A DNA stretch of 64,000 nt, from positions 37,657 to 101,656 of the forward strand of contig NZ_AUJK01000011.1 of the NCBI RefSeq assembly GCF_000424185.1. Direction: 5' to 3'. Each line of letters opens with the position of its first letter. Position 1 is the stretch's first letter. A program made the translations under genes and the position numbers. The DNA is from Prevotella sp. AGR2160. Its GTDB lineage: Bacteria > Bacteroidota > Bacteroidia > Bacteroidales > Bacteroidaceae. Of the stretch, positions 28,839 through 36,720 are shown one piece after another. The notes below the pieces were generated by a model, which was given only the letters and a program-made list of their open reading frames with translations, had not been told where the DNA came from and searched no databases.

Positions 28839-28890
28839 ATATTCTTGAAAAAATCTTTCACAAAAATTTGTGGGAATAAAAACAAATGTG

Positions 28891-28898
28891 TACCTTTG
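28891..28898 (+). promoter_or_regulatory. -7 box for tRNA-Ala
   Basis: TACCTTTG followed by CACCC, 18 bases before the tRNA 5' end. Confidence 0.65.
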
Positions 28899-28915
28899 CA
28901 CCCACAATTAAACGA

Positions 28916-28990
<75 letters not shown>

Positions 28991-28997
28991 CGATGAT

Positions 28998-29037
28998 CAA
29001 GAGGCCGCAGATGATTCTGCGGCCTCTTGTTGTCTTA
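28998..29037 (+). terminator. Terminator of tRNA-Ala
   Basis: A 14-bp perfect stem, CAAGAGGCCGCAGA/TCTGCGGCCTCTTG, with a TGAT loop is followed by TTGTCTTATT, 7 bases after the tRNA. Confidence 0.85.
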
Positions 29038-29054
29038 TTGTATATTAGATACTG

Positions 29055-29357
29055 ATGCACACGCCGGGCATGGAACTCTTCGATGGAATCATCCATCCCT
29101 CTGCAGGCCTCTTTGAACGCTATTTCGATGAAGACACCGCCGGTCGGGAACATCGGCACTATATCGAGCTATTACGGGAGAAAGGCATCAAGGTCATGAC
29201 GGTGCGGGAAATCATGGCGGTAGGCGGACAAAGTGACCATCTGGCGGAGGATTTCCGTAAGGCCGGAGTTCATGTATCTTGGGTTCCTTTGGAAAATCTC
29301 ATCGGCGGTTATGGTGCTGCCCACTGCATGACACAGGTGTTGGAGCGGGGATTGTAA
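29055..29357 (+). pseudogene. Arginine deiminase-family remnant with internal deletion
   Basis: The 100-residue frame joins two distant parts of a ~400-residue arginine deiminase. Residues 1-55 (HTPGMELFDGIIHPSAG...) look like the N-terminal region and residues 65-100 (PLENLIGGYGAAHCMTQ) like the extreme C-terminus with the cysteine-bearing loop. The guanidinium-binding core between them is missing, as is the first part of the N-terminus, since a stop lies just upstream. It cannot be active as a deiminase. It sits immediately downstream of tRNA-Ala, so a deletion next to the tRNA probably created it. Confidence 0.75.
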
Positions 29358-29358
29358 G

Positions 29359-29420
29359 GACATGATGAATCATGTCCCTACGTGAAGTGCGGAGCATGAT
29401 GAATCATGTCCTTATTTTGC
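29359..29420. repeat. Two direct copies of the palindromic repeat
   Basis: GGACATGATGAATCATGTCCCTAC and GGAGCATGATGAATCATGTCCTTA lie about 33 bases apart, between the deiminase remnant and the convergent YhcH gene. Confidence 0.8.
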
Positions 29421-29855
29421 AACCTTAAAAATAGCCTTATGAAGCGTGCCTTCGGCGATGCAGGGGGCATGGCCGTCCTGCGGGAAGAACATAACGAACT
29501 CACCGGGAAGGGCCGTGACATATTCACGTGCCGATACGCCAGGGAGTTTGGCGATGTCCTTCTCTTCATTGAAGTCTGCCTCCGGGAGATCAATGACAGG
29601 CGTATAGCCGTAGGTCTCGGCCTCGTTGAGAGGAATCTGTATGTCTATCATCTTCTTGTGGTATTCGATGACGGCATCTTCCTTGGTCTTTCCCTTTGCG
29701 TCCTGGATGTTCACAAAAAGGCGGTCGCCGTCAATAAAATGTTTACCATTGTCGAGGTCCTTCAAGTCATGATCGCTCAGAAAGGCGACAACCTGAGAGA
29801 GCAGCGGGTTTATTGCCGCATAGCCTTTGAGATTCTCAATTTTGTCAATAATCAT
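29412..29855 (-). CDS. YhcH/YjgK/YiaL (DUF386) family protein
   Basis: The 147-residue cupin-like protein ends with the family signature FFPQDGHAPCI...HKAIFKV, with metal-binding His/Glu positions (EYHKKMIDIQI near residue 67). Relatives include NanQ and EbgC-like proteins that act on sugars, some as sialic-acid anomerases. No sialic acid genes are nearby, so the sugar is unknown. Confidence 0.9.
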   Translation of the reverse strand: MIIDKIENLKGYAAINPLLSQVVAFLSDHDLKDLDNGKHFIDGDRLFVNIQDAKGKTKEDAVIEYHKKMIDIQIPLNEAETYGYTPVIDLPEADFNEEKDIAKLPGVSAREYVTALPGEFVMFFPQDGHAPCIAEGTLHKAIFKVAK

Positions 29856-29897
29856 AGTTCAATTTGTTTATTATAGACTAGTATTTCCTTCTTTCGG

Positions 29898-29905
29898 CAA
29901 AGATA
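29898..29905 (-). promoter_or_regulatory. -7 box for the YhcH gene
   Basis: TATCTTTG followed by CCG on the minus strand, about 43 bases before the start. Confidence 0.6.
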
Positions 29906-30052
29906 AAAAATCTTTTCCGAAGTGACAAATATTTTTACAAGAATTTAAGTTTCAATTGGAATGATAATTATGTGGAAAGGTTACGATTTAAAACATTGCG
30001 CGATTTTCTTCGTTTTTCATGAAATAAGTAATTAAATATCATTAAAATTTAG

Positions 30053-30060
30053 TACTTTTG
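30053..30060 (+). promoter_or_regulatory. -7 box for the YczE-kinase fusion gene
   Basis: TACTTTTG followed by CAAGG, 22 bases before the ATG. Confidence 0.65.
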
Positions 30061-30082
30061 CAAGGAAAAGATTGAAAAACTG

Positions 30083-31444
30083 ATGGAAAAAGTAAAAAGA
30101 AGTAAGAGAGAATGGATGCGGCGATATGTGAGTTTCGTCTTTATCCTGTTTGTGATAGCTTTTGGAACCTCACTGTCTATTCGTGCCAATCTCGGTTCGT
30201 CCCCGATTTCTGCGCCACCTTACGTGTTGTCGCTAATTCCGGGGATTCCGATGACGATGGGTGCAATCGTGATTTGTATGCATGTGCTGTTTATCCTCAT
30301 ACAGATCTTGCTGTTACGCAAAAATTATGAGATACGCCAACTGACACAGATCTTCGTGTCATTCCTCTTCGGATTCTATACGGATGTGACGATGTGGATG
30401 ACGGGATTCCTCCAGATCCCTGCCTCTTTACCACATGCCATTGGCTTTCCGCTGCAGTTCGTGGAGCTGCTCATCGGCGGAGCGCTGTTGGCTTTCGGCA
30501 TTGCTTGTGAAGTGCGTTGTGACTCCCTGATGCTGGCTGGTGAGGGTCTGCCACTGGCTATTGCAAAAGCCGTGAAGCGGGACTTCGGAAAGGTGAAGAT
30601 CTGTTCAGATACGGGCCTCGTGGTGATCGGTGTTTGCTTGATGTACTATTTCTTCGGGCATTGGGACTGGAAGATGATCGGTGTGGGAACGCTCGTGAGC
30701 ATGTTCTATGTTGGATTTATGGTCCGTCAGTTTGCTCCGCATATTGTTTGGTTGGATAAGATCTTTATTCCGGCTGATGAGCGCCGCGAAGAAGTTGCTG
30801 AAGAAGTGGAAGAGGAGACGGAGGAAGAGGCCGTGCCGTTTATCATTACCATCGCCCGCGAGTATGGCAGTGGCGGACTGACCCTTGGACGTCTGCTCTC
30901 CGAGCGACTCGGCGTCGATCTTTACGATCATGCTATCATCGATGAGACTGCACAACGGTTGGGTTATACGAGTGAGTTTGTCCGTGAGAACGAGCAGAAT
31001 ATCAGTAATGGCAAACTGTGGGAACTGATCTTTACGGATAAGAGTATCCCGATGTCGATGAACCCGTCGCAGGACGATGCGATCTTCGTCAGTGAGAGTC
31101 GCATCATCCGGGCTTTGGCCGCCAAGAAGCCGTGTGTGATCATTGGCCGTTGCGCCAACTGGGTACTGCGGGGTGACCGGAAAGCTTTCCGGGTCTTTGT
31201 GACGTCCAATGAGGCGGATGCCGTTGAGCGCGTCATGGAGAAGGATAACCTTTCCGCTAATGATGCCCGACGTAGAATTGAACAGGTGAATACGGGTCGT
31301 AGCAATCATTATCTGCAGTATACGGGCCATCATTGGACGGATGCCCGTGATTATGATCTCGTGCTCAACACCAGTACGCTTAGTATTGATGCGTGCGCGG
31401 AGATCATAGAGAAGGCGATTAAAAGTAAAAAAGTAAAAAATTAA
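30083..31444 (+). CDS. YczE/DUF6198-like membrane domain fused to a cytidylate kinase-like domain
   Basis: The 453-residue protein has two parts. Residues 1-225 hold five or six membrane helices with an early GTSLSIRANLGSSPISAPPYVLS block, as in YczE/YitT-like membrane proteins. After an acidic linker (EEVAEEVEEETEEEAV), residues ~248-450 form a cytidylate kinase-like P-loop domain: ITIAREYGSGGLTLGRLLSERLG, with the glycine-rich turn lacking the classical GK[ST], then ARDYDLVLNTS near the end. The second half resembles the Cmk-like family of Bacteroidota and Firmicutes whose substrate is unknown. The joined arrangement suggests a kinase held at the membrane. Confidence 0.85.
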   Translation: MEKVKRSKREWMRRYVSFVFILFVIAFGTSLSIRANLGSSPISAPPYVLSLIPGIPMTMGAIVICMHVLFILIQILLLRKNYEIRQLTQIFVSFLFGFYTDVTMWMTGFLQIPASLPHAIGFPLQFVELLIGGALLAFGIACEVRCDSLMLAGEGLPLAIAKAVKRDFGKVKICSDTGLVVIGVCLMYYFFGHWDWKMIGVGTLVSMFYVGFMVRQFAPHIVWLDKIFIPADERREEVAEEVEEETEEEAVPFIITIAREYGSGGLTLGRLLSERLGVDLYDHAIIDETAQRLGYTSEFVRENEQNISNGKLWELIFTDKSIPMSMNPSQDDAIFVSESRIIRALAAKKPCVIIGRCANWVLRGDRKAFRVFVTSNEADAVERVMEKDNLSANDARRRIEQVNTGRSNHYLQYTGHHWTDARDYDLVLNTSTLSIDACAEIIEKAIKSKKVKN

Positions 31445-31458
31445 AAAAGTAAAATCTG

Positions 31459-31566
31459 CCGTAGGGGCATGATCGATCATGATCCGTCAAGGACAATGTT
31501 GGGACATGATTTATCATGATCCGTCAAGGACAATGTATGGTCATGATTGATCATGCCCCTACAGAT
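31459..31566. repeat. Triplet of palindromic repeats
   Basis: Three copies of the GGNCATGATNNATCATG palindrome are separated by near-identical CCGTCAAGGACAATGT spacers. The outermost sequences GTAGGGGCATGATC and GATCATGCCCCTAC are mutual complements, so the whole block can fold as one large hairpin between convergent genes. Confidence 0.85.
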
Positions 31567-31567
31567 T

Positions 31568-32557
31568 TTAGCGGCGGCCGGAGGTTGCCAGACGTCGTAA
31601 AGCGTTGAATTTCTTTTTACCTGCTTCTTCACCGAGATCGATCATCTTTCGGATATCATCTGCTTTGAAGTTGGCGACACCATAACCTTTCAGAACAGGA
31701 TTGATATAGATGTCGGCATCCTTGCGGTTACGGTTGTAGTTGACGAAGTCCGGACGCTGGCGAAGCCATTTCAGGCCTTTCCCCATGAATTTCCTGACTT
31801 TCTTCGGCGTGAAGTCAGGATGCTTGTTCTGTGTAAGGTCGATAGCGATCACAATATCCGCGCCCATCTTTCGTGCGACATCCACAGGCAGATTATTGAC
31901 AAGGCCGCCGTCGAGCATCACCAGAGAGTCGAGTCTCACAGGCTTGAAGACACCGGGGATCGCCATACTTGCGCGCATGGCAAGCGGCAGAGAACCATGG
32001 GAGAGAACAGCAGAGTTGCCCGTTACGATATCGCAGGCAACAGCGCGGTAGGGGATAGGGAGATCGTTGAAATTGATGGAGTCAGGGTATACTCCGCGGC
32101 CACGGTAAGTATTAAGGGCGGTCACGAGAGAATCCAGGAACTGCAGCACACCGACGCCCCTCATCAGTCCTACACCTTTGATCTCCGGCACTTCCATATC
32201 TTTCTTGGCCTTCTTGTCATTGAAGAGTTTGACCCAGTCTTGATGGGTGAAGAGGGAGTCAAGGTCAGCGGCACGGTATCCCACGGAGTAAAGTCCTCCC
32301 ACAATGGAGCCGATACTCGTTCCGACGATATAGTCGATATGTACACCTGCTCTTTCAATCTCTTTCAGTACGCCCACTTCCGCGGCCCCTTTCGCGCCAC
32401 CGCCACCAAGGACGAGGGCGATCTTCGGTCTTGCCTTATGCTTGACGGAAGGGGTCTTTGCTCCTACTTGGATGGAAAAGCAGAAAACGATCAGCATAAG
32501 TATACTGATACGATAATGGATAAATCTATACCTCATTGTTTCGATCATTCTGTTCAT
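31568..32557 (-). CDS. Patatin-like phospholipase, secreted
   Basis: With the ATG at 32557 (ATGs at 32548 and 32536 are alternatives) the protein has 329 residues. An N-terminal signal peptide is followed by a patatin domain: oxyanion hole GGGGAKGAAEVG, nucleophile serine in GTSIGSIVGG, and the catalytic aspartate in MLDGGLVNNLPV. It probably hydrolyses acyl esters of lipids in the periplasm or outer membrane. The short version lacks the BamA-like barrel of the longer patatin autotransporters. Longer frames begin upstream of the promoter box. Confidence 0.9.
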   Translation of the reverse strand: MNRMIETMRYRFIHYRISILMLIVFCFSIQVGAKTPSVKHKARPKIALVLGGGGAKGAAEVGVLKEIERAGVHIDYIVGTSIGSIVGGLYSVGYRAADLDSLFTHQDWVKLFNDKKAKKDMEVPEIKGVGLMRGVGVLQFLDSLVTALNTYRGRGVYPDSINFNDLPIPYRAVACDIVTGNSAVLSHGSLPLAMRASMAIPGVFKPVRLDSLVMLDGGLVNNLPVDVARKMGADIVIAIDLTQNKHPDFTPKKVRKFMGKGLKWLRQRPDFVNYNRNRKDADIYINPVLKGYGVANFKADDIRKMIDLGEEAGKKKFNALRRLATSGRR

Positions 32558-32607
32558 AAATATTAGGTATCGTGAACCGCATTCTTTGCTTTGTTCATTT
32601 TCTTCTG

Positions 32608-32640
32608 CAAAGATACGAAAAAATATTGTATCTTTGCAAA
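32608..32640. promoter_or_regulatory. Overlapping divergent promoters
   Basis: The minus-strand -7 box TATCTTTG (32608-32615) serves the patatin gene and its -33 TTTG is at 32637-32640. The plus-strand -7 box TATCTTTG (32629-32636) serves the membrane protein. The two boxes are 13 bases apart and the minus -33 abuts the plus -7, so polymerase can probably occupy only one at a time. Confidence 0.7.
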
Positions 32641-32663
32641 ACAATCAAATATTCAAGTCAAAA

Positions 32664-33533
32664 ATGCAAGGAAAACGTCAGAACTATTGGGGAAAGACGA
32701 TTGCCTCTTTCCTTCTTGTCCTTTTCACCATGCCCTTGGGACATGCGATGATGATGCTCATGGATCGTTTGATGGATCCTGTGGCCGTCCATTATGCCGG
32801 ATTTTTGATGGGACTGGTCGGTTTCATTATTGTTATTACGGGTGTCTTTGTCAAGGGTGACACACGGCAGACACTCTGTGGCCTCTTCGGTGGCCTCTTG
32901 TTCTGGACGGGTTGGGTGGAGTTCCTGTTTCAGTATTATGCGAACCGTTATGGCACGCAGCCGGAGATTGTCAACGGTGTAGTCGTCACTCGGCCGGAAT
33001 ATTTGATTCTTCCGGCGACATTCGGTCTGTGGATGATGGTGATGACACTTTATATCTTCTGCACGCAGACAGGCTGTAATTTTATCAACTGGTGGCAGAA
33101 GCACCTCTTTGGAAGTCTTCGCTCGGAAATTGTAGCCAGACCGATGACGCGCCATGTGGCTATCGTGACCTTCATGGAGTTGAATATGATCCTATGGACT
33201 AGTTATCTGGCTCTGATGTTTTGTTATGATCCTCGTTTTATCGGCGATCATAGTCCCGTGACCTTTCTCCTTGGTTTGGGCTGTCTGGTGGGTTCAGTGT
33301 TTATGTTCCGCAAAGAGTTGCGCCTGGCCTCGTGGGGTGCAAATATCCGCATGGCGATAGCTACCGTCATCGTCTTTTGGACCCCTGTGGAGATTCTCGG
33401 CCGTGTGGACTTCTTCACGGAAATATGGATCTATCCCGAACGATATAAGGGACCGATGATAACAATACTCATTGCCTTTCTCATCCTTCTCTTAGGTGTG
33501 GGCTATACGGCATGGAAAGGAAAGAAAAAGTAG
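32664..33533 (+). CDS. Integral membrane protein of unknown function
   Basis: The ATG at 32664 follows the promoter box and gives 289 residues with about eight membrane helices and short loops. A tryptophan-rich segment (LLFWTGWVEFLFQYY) and a cysteine/tryptophan loop (CTQTGCNFINWWQKH) stand out. It is divergently transcribed from the patatin gene with shared promoter DNA. No family was recognised. Confidence 0.8.
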   Translation: MQGKRQNYWGKTIASFLLVLFTMPLGHAMMMLMDRLMDPVAVHYAGFLMGLVGFIIVITGVFVKGDTRQTLCGLFGGLLFWTGWVEFLFQYYANRYGTQPEIVNGVVVTRPEYLILPATFGLWMMVMTLYIFCTQTGCNFINWWQKHLFGSLRSEIVARPMTRHVAIVTFMELNMILWTSYLALMFCYDPRFIGDHSPVTFLLGLGCLVGSVFMFRKELRLASWGANIRMAIATVIVFWTPVEILGRVDFFTEIWIYPERYKGPMITILIAFLILLLGVGYTAWKGKKK

Positions 33534-33605
33534 GGACATGATTCATCATGTTCCGCTAAAATAGGCGTTAGGCCCCTACAAGAGGCGCCCTAACGCTGAC
33601 AGAAT

Positions 33606-34076
33606 TTATTTTAAGGCTTTCAACAATCCCCGGCATCCGTCCTCAATGAGGTCAAGGGCCAACTCAAAGTCCTCGTCACCTCCGTAATAGGGATCGGGGA
33701 CACTCGTCCTGCCTCTGAAGCGAATGAAGTAGTCGGCCATTCGGATCACCTTATTTTTGTCCTCGTTGTTCTTGGCCTGTTGGGTGATCGCTTTGTAATT
33801 CTCATCATCCATGACGATAATATAGTCGAAACGGCTGAAGTCTACGGCCGCGTTGAACTGTCGTGCGATATGATTGATAGAATAGTGCCGCAAGAAGCCA
33901 TGATCCCGCATCCTTTTATCCGGCAACTGTCCTACATGCCAGGGACCGATACCGGCAGAATCTACTTCTATATCATTTTCCATGTCAGCATCCTTCACCA
34001 TCTTCTTCATGATAGCGTCGGCAGCCGGAGAGCGGCAGATATTGCCGAGACAGATAAAGAGTAATCTCGTTTTCAT
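33606..34076 (-). CDS. Low-molecular-weight protein-tyrosine phosphatase
   Basis: The 156-residue protein has the active-site loop FICLGNICRSP (CX5R, residues ~8-18) and the general-acid motif VPDPYYGG near residue 120, both as in LMW-PTPs. No tyrosine kinase or polysaccharide operon is adjacent. Its stop is 50 bases from a palindromic repeat copy. Confidence 0.94.
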   Translation of the reverse strand: MKTRLLFICLGNICRSPAADAIMKKMVKDADMENDIEVDSAGIGPWHVGQLPDKRMRDHGFLRHYSINHIARQFNAAVDFSRFDYIIVMDDENYKAITQQAKNNEDKNKVIRMADYFIRFRGRTSVPDPYYGGDEDFELALDLIEDGCRGLLKALK

Positions 34077-34152
34077 ATCATCTTATTTGAGTAAGTCCGT
34101 ATATAGTGCGAAATATTTCCACAGAGGGGTGGCATTGGGTGCCTGCATAATC

Positions 34153-34704
34153 TCAACGTTCATGAGCATCCCCAACACTTCCTAGGACCTTCCTGCGCAT
34201 CGCCTGGTCGTCAAAGGATTCTGTCCGTAACGTCTTCGTCATCCATATGCTTGTCGCCGTATGACCGGAGGATCCTACCTGATGATCAATACGTTTGAAT
34301 CCCAACCGTTCATATAGCTTAACGGCACCGGCAAATTCCGGGAACGTCTCCAGATAGGCTGTATGATAGCCTAAGGAGACAGCTGACTGCAGGGCCTTCT
34401 CAAAGAGAATACTTCCCGTTCCTTTTCCGCGCTCGTTCTGGTCAACATAGAACTTGACGATCTCACACCAGCCTTCCGGCAATCCTTCTGTGGAATAGAC
34501 ACCGCAGGAACCGATGACCTTTCCTTGATCTTCGGCAACCCAGAGAACAGATGACGCGCAATTCTTAAAGACTTCATACTGATGGTCAGTAGTCTCGTCG
34601 TCATAGACGGTATGCTGTTTCTCCATATCATACTCATCGAAGGGTGCCCGGATGAGTGCTGCTATGCGTTGGTTGTCTACTTTTTCTATTCTTCTTATGA
34701 TCAT
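34153..34704 (-). CDS. GNAT-family N-acetyltransferase
   Basis: The ATG at 34704 is preferred over an upstream TTG that would leave almost no leader. The 183-residue protein has the acetyl-CoA-binding motif A (VDQNERGKGTGSILFEKAL, about residues 90-108) and LYERLGFKRIDHQ, both typical of GNATs. The substrate is unknown. Confidence 0.88.
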   Translation of the reverse strand: MIIRRIEKVDNQRIAALIRAPFDEYDMEKQHTVYDDETTDHQYEVFKNCASSVLWVAEDQGKVIGSCGVYSTEGLPEGWCEIVKFYVDQNERGKGTGSILFEKALQSAVSLGYHTAYLETFPEFAGAVKLYERLGFKRIDHQVGSSGHTATSIWMTKTLRTESFDDQAMRRKVLGSVGDAHER

Positions 34705-34737
34705 AATTTTATGGAGATATCGCAAAATATTATTTTA

Positions 34738-34745
34738 CAAAGTTA
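34738..34745 (-). promoter_or_regulatory. -7 box for the GNAT gene
   Basis: TAACTTTG on the minus strand, about 34 bases before the chosen ATG. Confidence 0.6.
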
Positions 34746-34768
34746 GTCGGTATGCCAGTTGCCCGTGG

Positions 34769-34987
34769 CTATCGCCTACTGTCTGAGGAGTTCTTTCTTT
34801 TTCTCCCCTGCTCTTCTTCTTGCTTCCGGATCAAGGCGTCCATCCTTTCCGACTGAGCTTTCGCATATGCGTGAGAAAAGTGCATCGACCGCATTTTCTC
34901 ATTCGTTCGCATACAACGCTCGTTCCACTCTCTGTGGAAGTCGTTCAGATAGTCGTAATCCGTATCTGTTCTTTTGAGTGACTTCAT
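34769..34987 (-). CDS. Small highly charged protein, unknown
   Basis: A 72-residue frame rich in Arg, Lys, Glu and Asp that looks largely helical and ends in a basic tail (RKQEEEQGRKRKNSSDSRR). No homologue was recognised. It is kept because an almost ideal promoter (TTTG-N19-TAATTTTG) lies 23-53 bases upstream of its ATG. Confidence 0.5.
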   Translation of the reverse strand: MKSLKRTDTDYDYLNDFHREWNERCMRTNEKMRSMHFSHAYAKAQSERMDALIRKQEEEQGRKRKNSSDSRR

Positions 34988-35009
34988 CTATATAACTGTT
35001 TATCTGCTG

Positions 35010-35040
35010 CAAAATTACATCAGAAAAATCACCCGACAAA
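35010..35040 (-). promoter_or_regulatory. Promoter of the small charged ORF
   Basis: On the minus strand, -33 TTTG (35037-35040), a 19-base spacer and -7 TAATTTTG (35010-35017). It lies over the 3' end of the frameshifted pseudogene. Confidence 0.65.
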
Positions 35041-35586
35041 ACTTTATTCGATATTTCTGCAAACAACTGTTTATGTTTCTGCTCTCGCTCACGTCTTTCC
35101 TAACGTACCTGCTTAATTGATACCGGCGCTCCACGATGAGATGCGAATTTTCCATAGCATCAGGAGTGTCGTCCTCGTCATACGTCACATGGGAAATAGC
35201 GACATAGTCGTGGTACTTGTTGCGGTAATGTCTACGGCTTTGTTCACCGTCGGATAGGTGGCACCGAGACCATCGAAGGTATAGCCGTCGCTGGCAAAGT
35301 CATACTCCAATGGGATCTGCTCTCTGTTGTCAAAGGTCTGCTTCTCACGTGATAACGTGTGATCTTCCTGCAGATTCTCATCAGATAATTTTGGATCCTC
35401 AATATTTCTCACTATATTTGCAGCAGTAGAAAGCTCTGGGTTATCTGCGGCTTCCGGGATACTGCTCTCGGAGAAGTACAGGTAGTTTAGGGCTTTCTCC
35501 TTATTTATATAGGTTGTATACCCTTTATTTATCCAGTTTACGACCTTGTTGTCACTCTTGCCAAATACCGAGATATGATATTGAAA
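35015..35586 (-). pseudogene. Frameshifted, 5'-truncated gene remnant
   Basis: On the minus strand an open frame without start begins after a stop at 35587 (ISVFGKSDNKVVNWINKG..., SESSIPEAADNPELS) and ends at 35185. Around 35215-35225 the coding-like sequence moves to another frame, RNKYHDYVAISHVTYDEDD and ENSHLIVERRYQLSRY, and ends at 35015. Together this is about 190 codons of one decayed gene. I do not recognise the family. It lies next to tRNA-Ser and tRNA-Pro, a usual place for debris of integrated elements. Confidence 0.5.
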
Positions 35587-35749
35587 TCAACATCAATTCC
35601 ATCACCAAATGCTGCTCACCAAATGCCATCTCATAAGCCACTCTGATTTGATTTGAAGTGTAAAACATTTAGGGGGAGTGATGTAAAACATCTGTAAAAC
35701 ATTTGCGTGCATGATACGATATAGCGCAACATAACACCACATAAAGGAA

Positions 35750-35778
35750 ATAGGGAGCCTTGAAATTAGGCTCCCTAT
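35750..35778 (-). terminator. Terminator of tRNA-Ser
   Basis: ATAGGGAGCC/GGCTCCCTAT is a 10-bp perfect stem followed on the minus strand by TTCCTTTAT, 9 bases after the tRNA 3' end. Confidence 0.78.
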
Positions 35779-35786
35779 ATTCGAAC

Positions 35787-35878
35787 TGGCGGAAGTAGAG
35801 GGATTCAAACCCCCGATACGCGAAAGGGCGTATACCGGATTTCGAGTCCAGCGCATTCGGTCACTCTGCCATACTTCC
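35787..35878 (-). tRNA. tRNA-Ser (anticodon CGA)
   Basis: The acceptor pair GGAAGTA/TACTTCC, a long variable arm (TATACGCCCTTTCGCGTAT region) and anticodon loop CTCGAAA identify a class II tRNA-Ser. Discriminator G and CCA are encoded. Confidence 0.93.
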
Positions 35879-35885
35879 TTTTGTG

Positions 35886-35960
35886 AGTCATGTGGGACTT
35901 GATCAATCATGTCCCTACATTATGTTGGACGGATCATGATGAATCATGTCCCTACAATGA
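35886..35960. repeat. Two copies of the palindromic repeat between tRNA genes
   Basis: GGGACTTGATCAATCATGTCCCTAC and GGATCATGATGAATCATGTCCCTAC, direct orientation, between tRNA-Ser and tRNA-Pro. Confidence 0.78.
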
Positions 35961-35997
35961 GATGAACGGAACAAAGATCAACCATGTGCCAATGATG

Positions 35998-36071
35998 TCG
36001 GGGCGACAGGATTCGAACCTGCGACCGCCTGGTCCCAAACCAGGAGCGCTACCGGGCTGCGCTACACCCCG
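35998..36071 (-). tRNA. tRNA-Pro (anticodon TGG)
   Basis: Acceptor CGGGGTG/CGCCCCG, anticodon stem CCTGG/CCAGG with loop TTTGGGA, and T loop TTCGAAT are all present. The discriminator is A and CCA is not encoded. Confidence 0.95.
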
Positions 36072-36126
36072 TGAGAGGAAACAAAGACTGTTGCTTTGTC
36101 AAAATGCGAGTGCAAAGTTAACACTT

Positions 36127-36720
36127 TTATTTGGATTGACCAAATTTTCCTTCTATTTTTTGTTTGATGCCCCGTTCTTCGCAGCCACGGATCATATTCC
36201 GCAACTGAGCCAGACGTGCCTTCCGGTTTTTCAACTGCGGGAATTGCTCATAGCCTTTCTGTGCCAGCAGAAAACACTCATGCGCTTTGTCCCAAGCCTT
36301 CAGCATCAAATGGCAGTAGCCCAGCCGATAGTACGTCTCTGCCTGTTCACTGGGGTAGCAGACGGGGAGCATAGCCTCATATTTGGGTATGGCCTCTTTC
36401 CATCGTTGCAGAGCGAAGAGACTCTCGCCCCATGCCCAGTAATAGAACGACCGTTCATGGGGAGCGAGATTCTGAAACGCCGGTTCCACCTCCTCAAAGA
36501 CTTTCACTGCGTTTGGATAATCCCAGTCGTAGTAGTAGCAGGTGGCGAGATAAGCCCTGTAGCGCGGGTTCAGCCTGTAATGCTTGTCGAGGCGCGAGAG
36601 GATGATGAGACATTCGTGATATTTCCCGGCAGTGAAATATTCGAGAGCTTTACCTAGCTCCTTCGCGTCATCAACAGGGCCAGCGGCAACGGCAGTAAGG
36701 ACAATGACGGGTATGATCAC
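36127..36720 (-). CDS. TPR protein, secreted or membrane-anchored
   Basis: The 197-residue protein begins with a short hydrophobic signal (MIIPVIVLTAVAAG). It then shows TPR-like helices (ALEYFTAGKYHECLIILSRL, RWKEAIPKYEAML, AYDKAHECF-like). Its start overlaps the stop of the M64 peptidase gene by four bases (ATGA), so the two are translationally coupled and may act together in the envelope. No specific function can be assigned. Confidence 0.82.
   Translation of the reverse strand: MIIPVIVLTAVAAGPVDDAKELGKALEYFTAGKYHECLIILSRLDKHYRLNPRYRAYLATCYYYDWDYPNAVKVFEEVEPAFQNLAPHERSFYYWAWGESLFALQRWKEAIPKYEAMLPVCYPSEQAETYYRLGYCHLMLKAWDKAHECFLLAQKGYEQFPQLKNRKARLAQLRNMIRGCEERGIKQKIEGKFGQSK

Noticed and set aside
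29055..29357. Functional small amidinotransferase
   Set aside because: The frame joins distant ends of the family and has no catalytic core.
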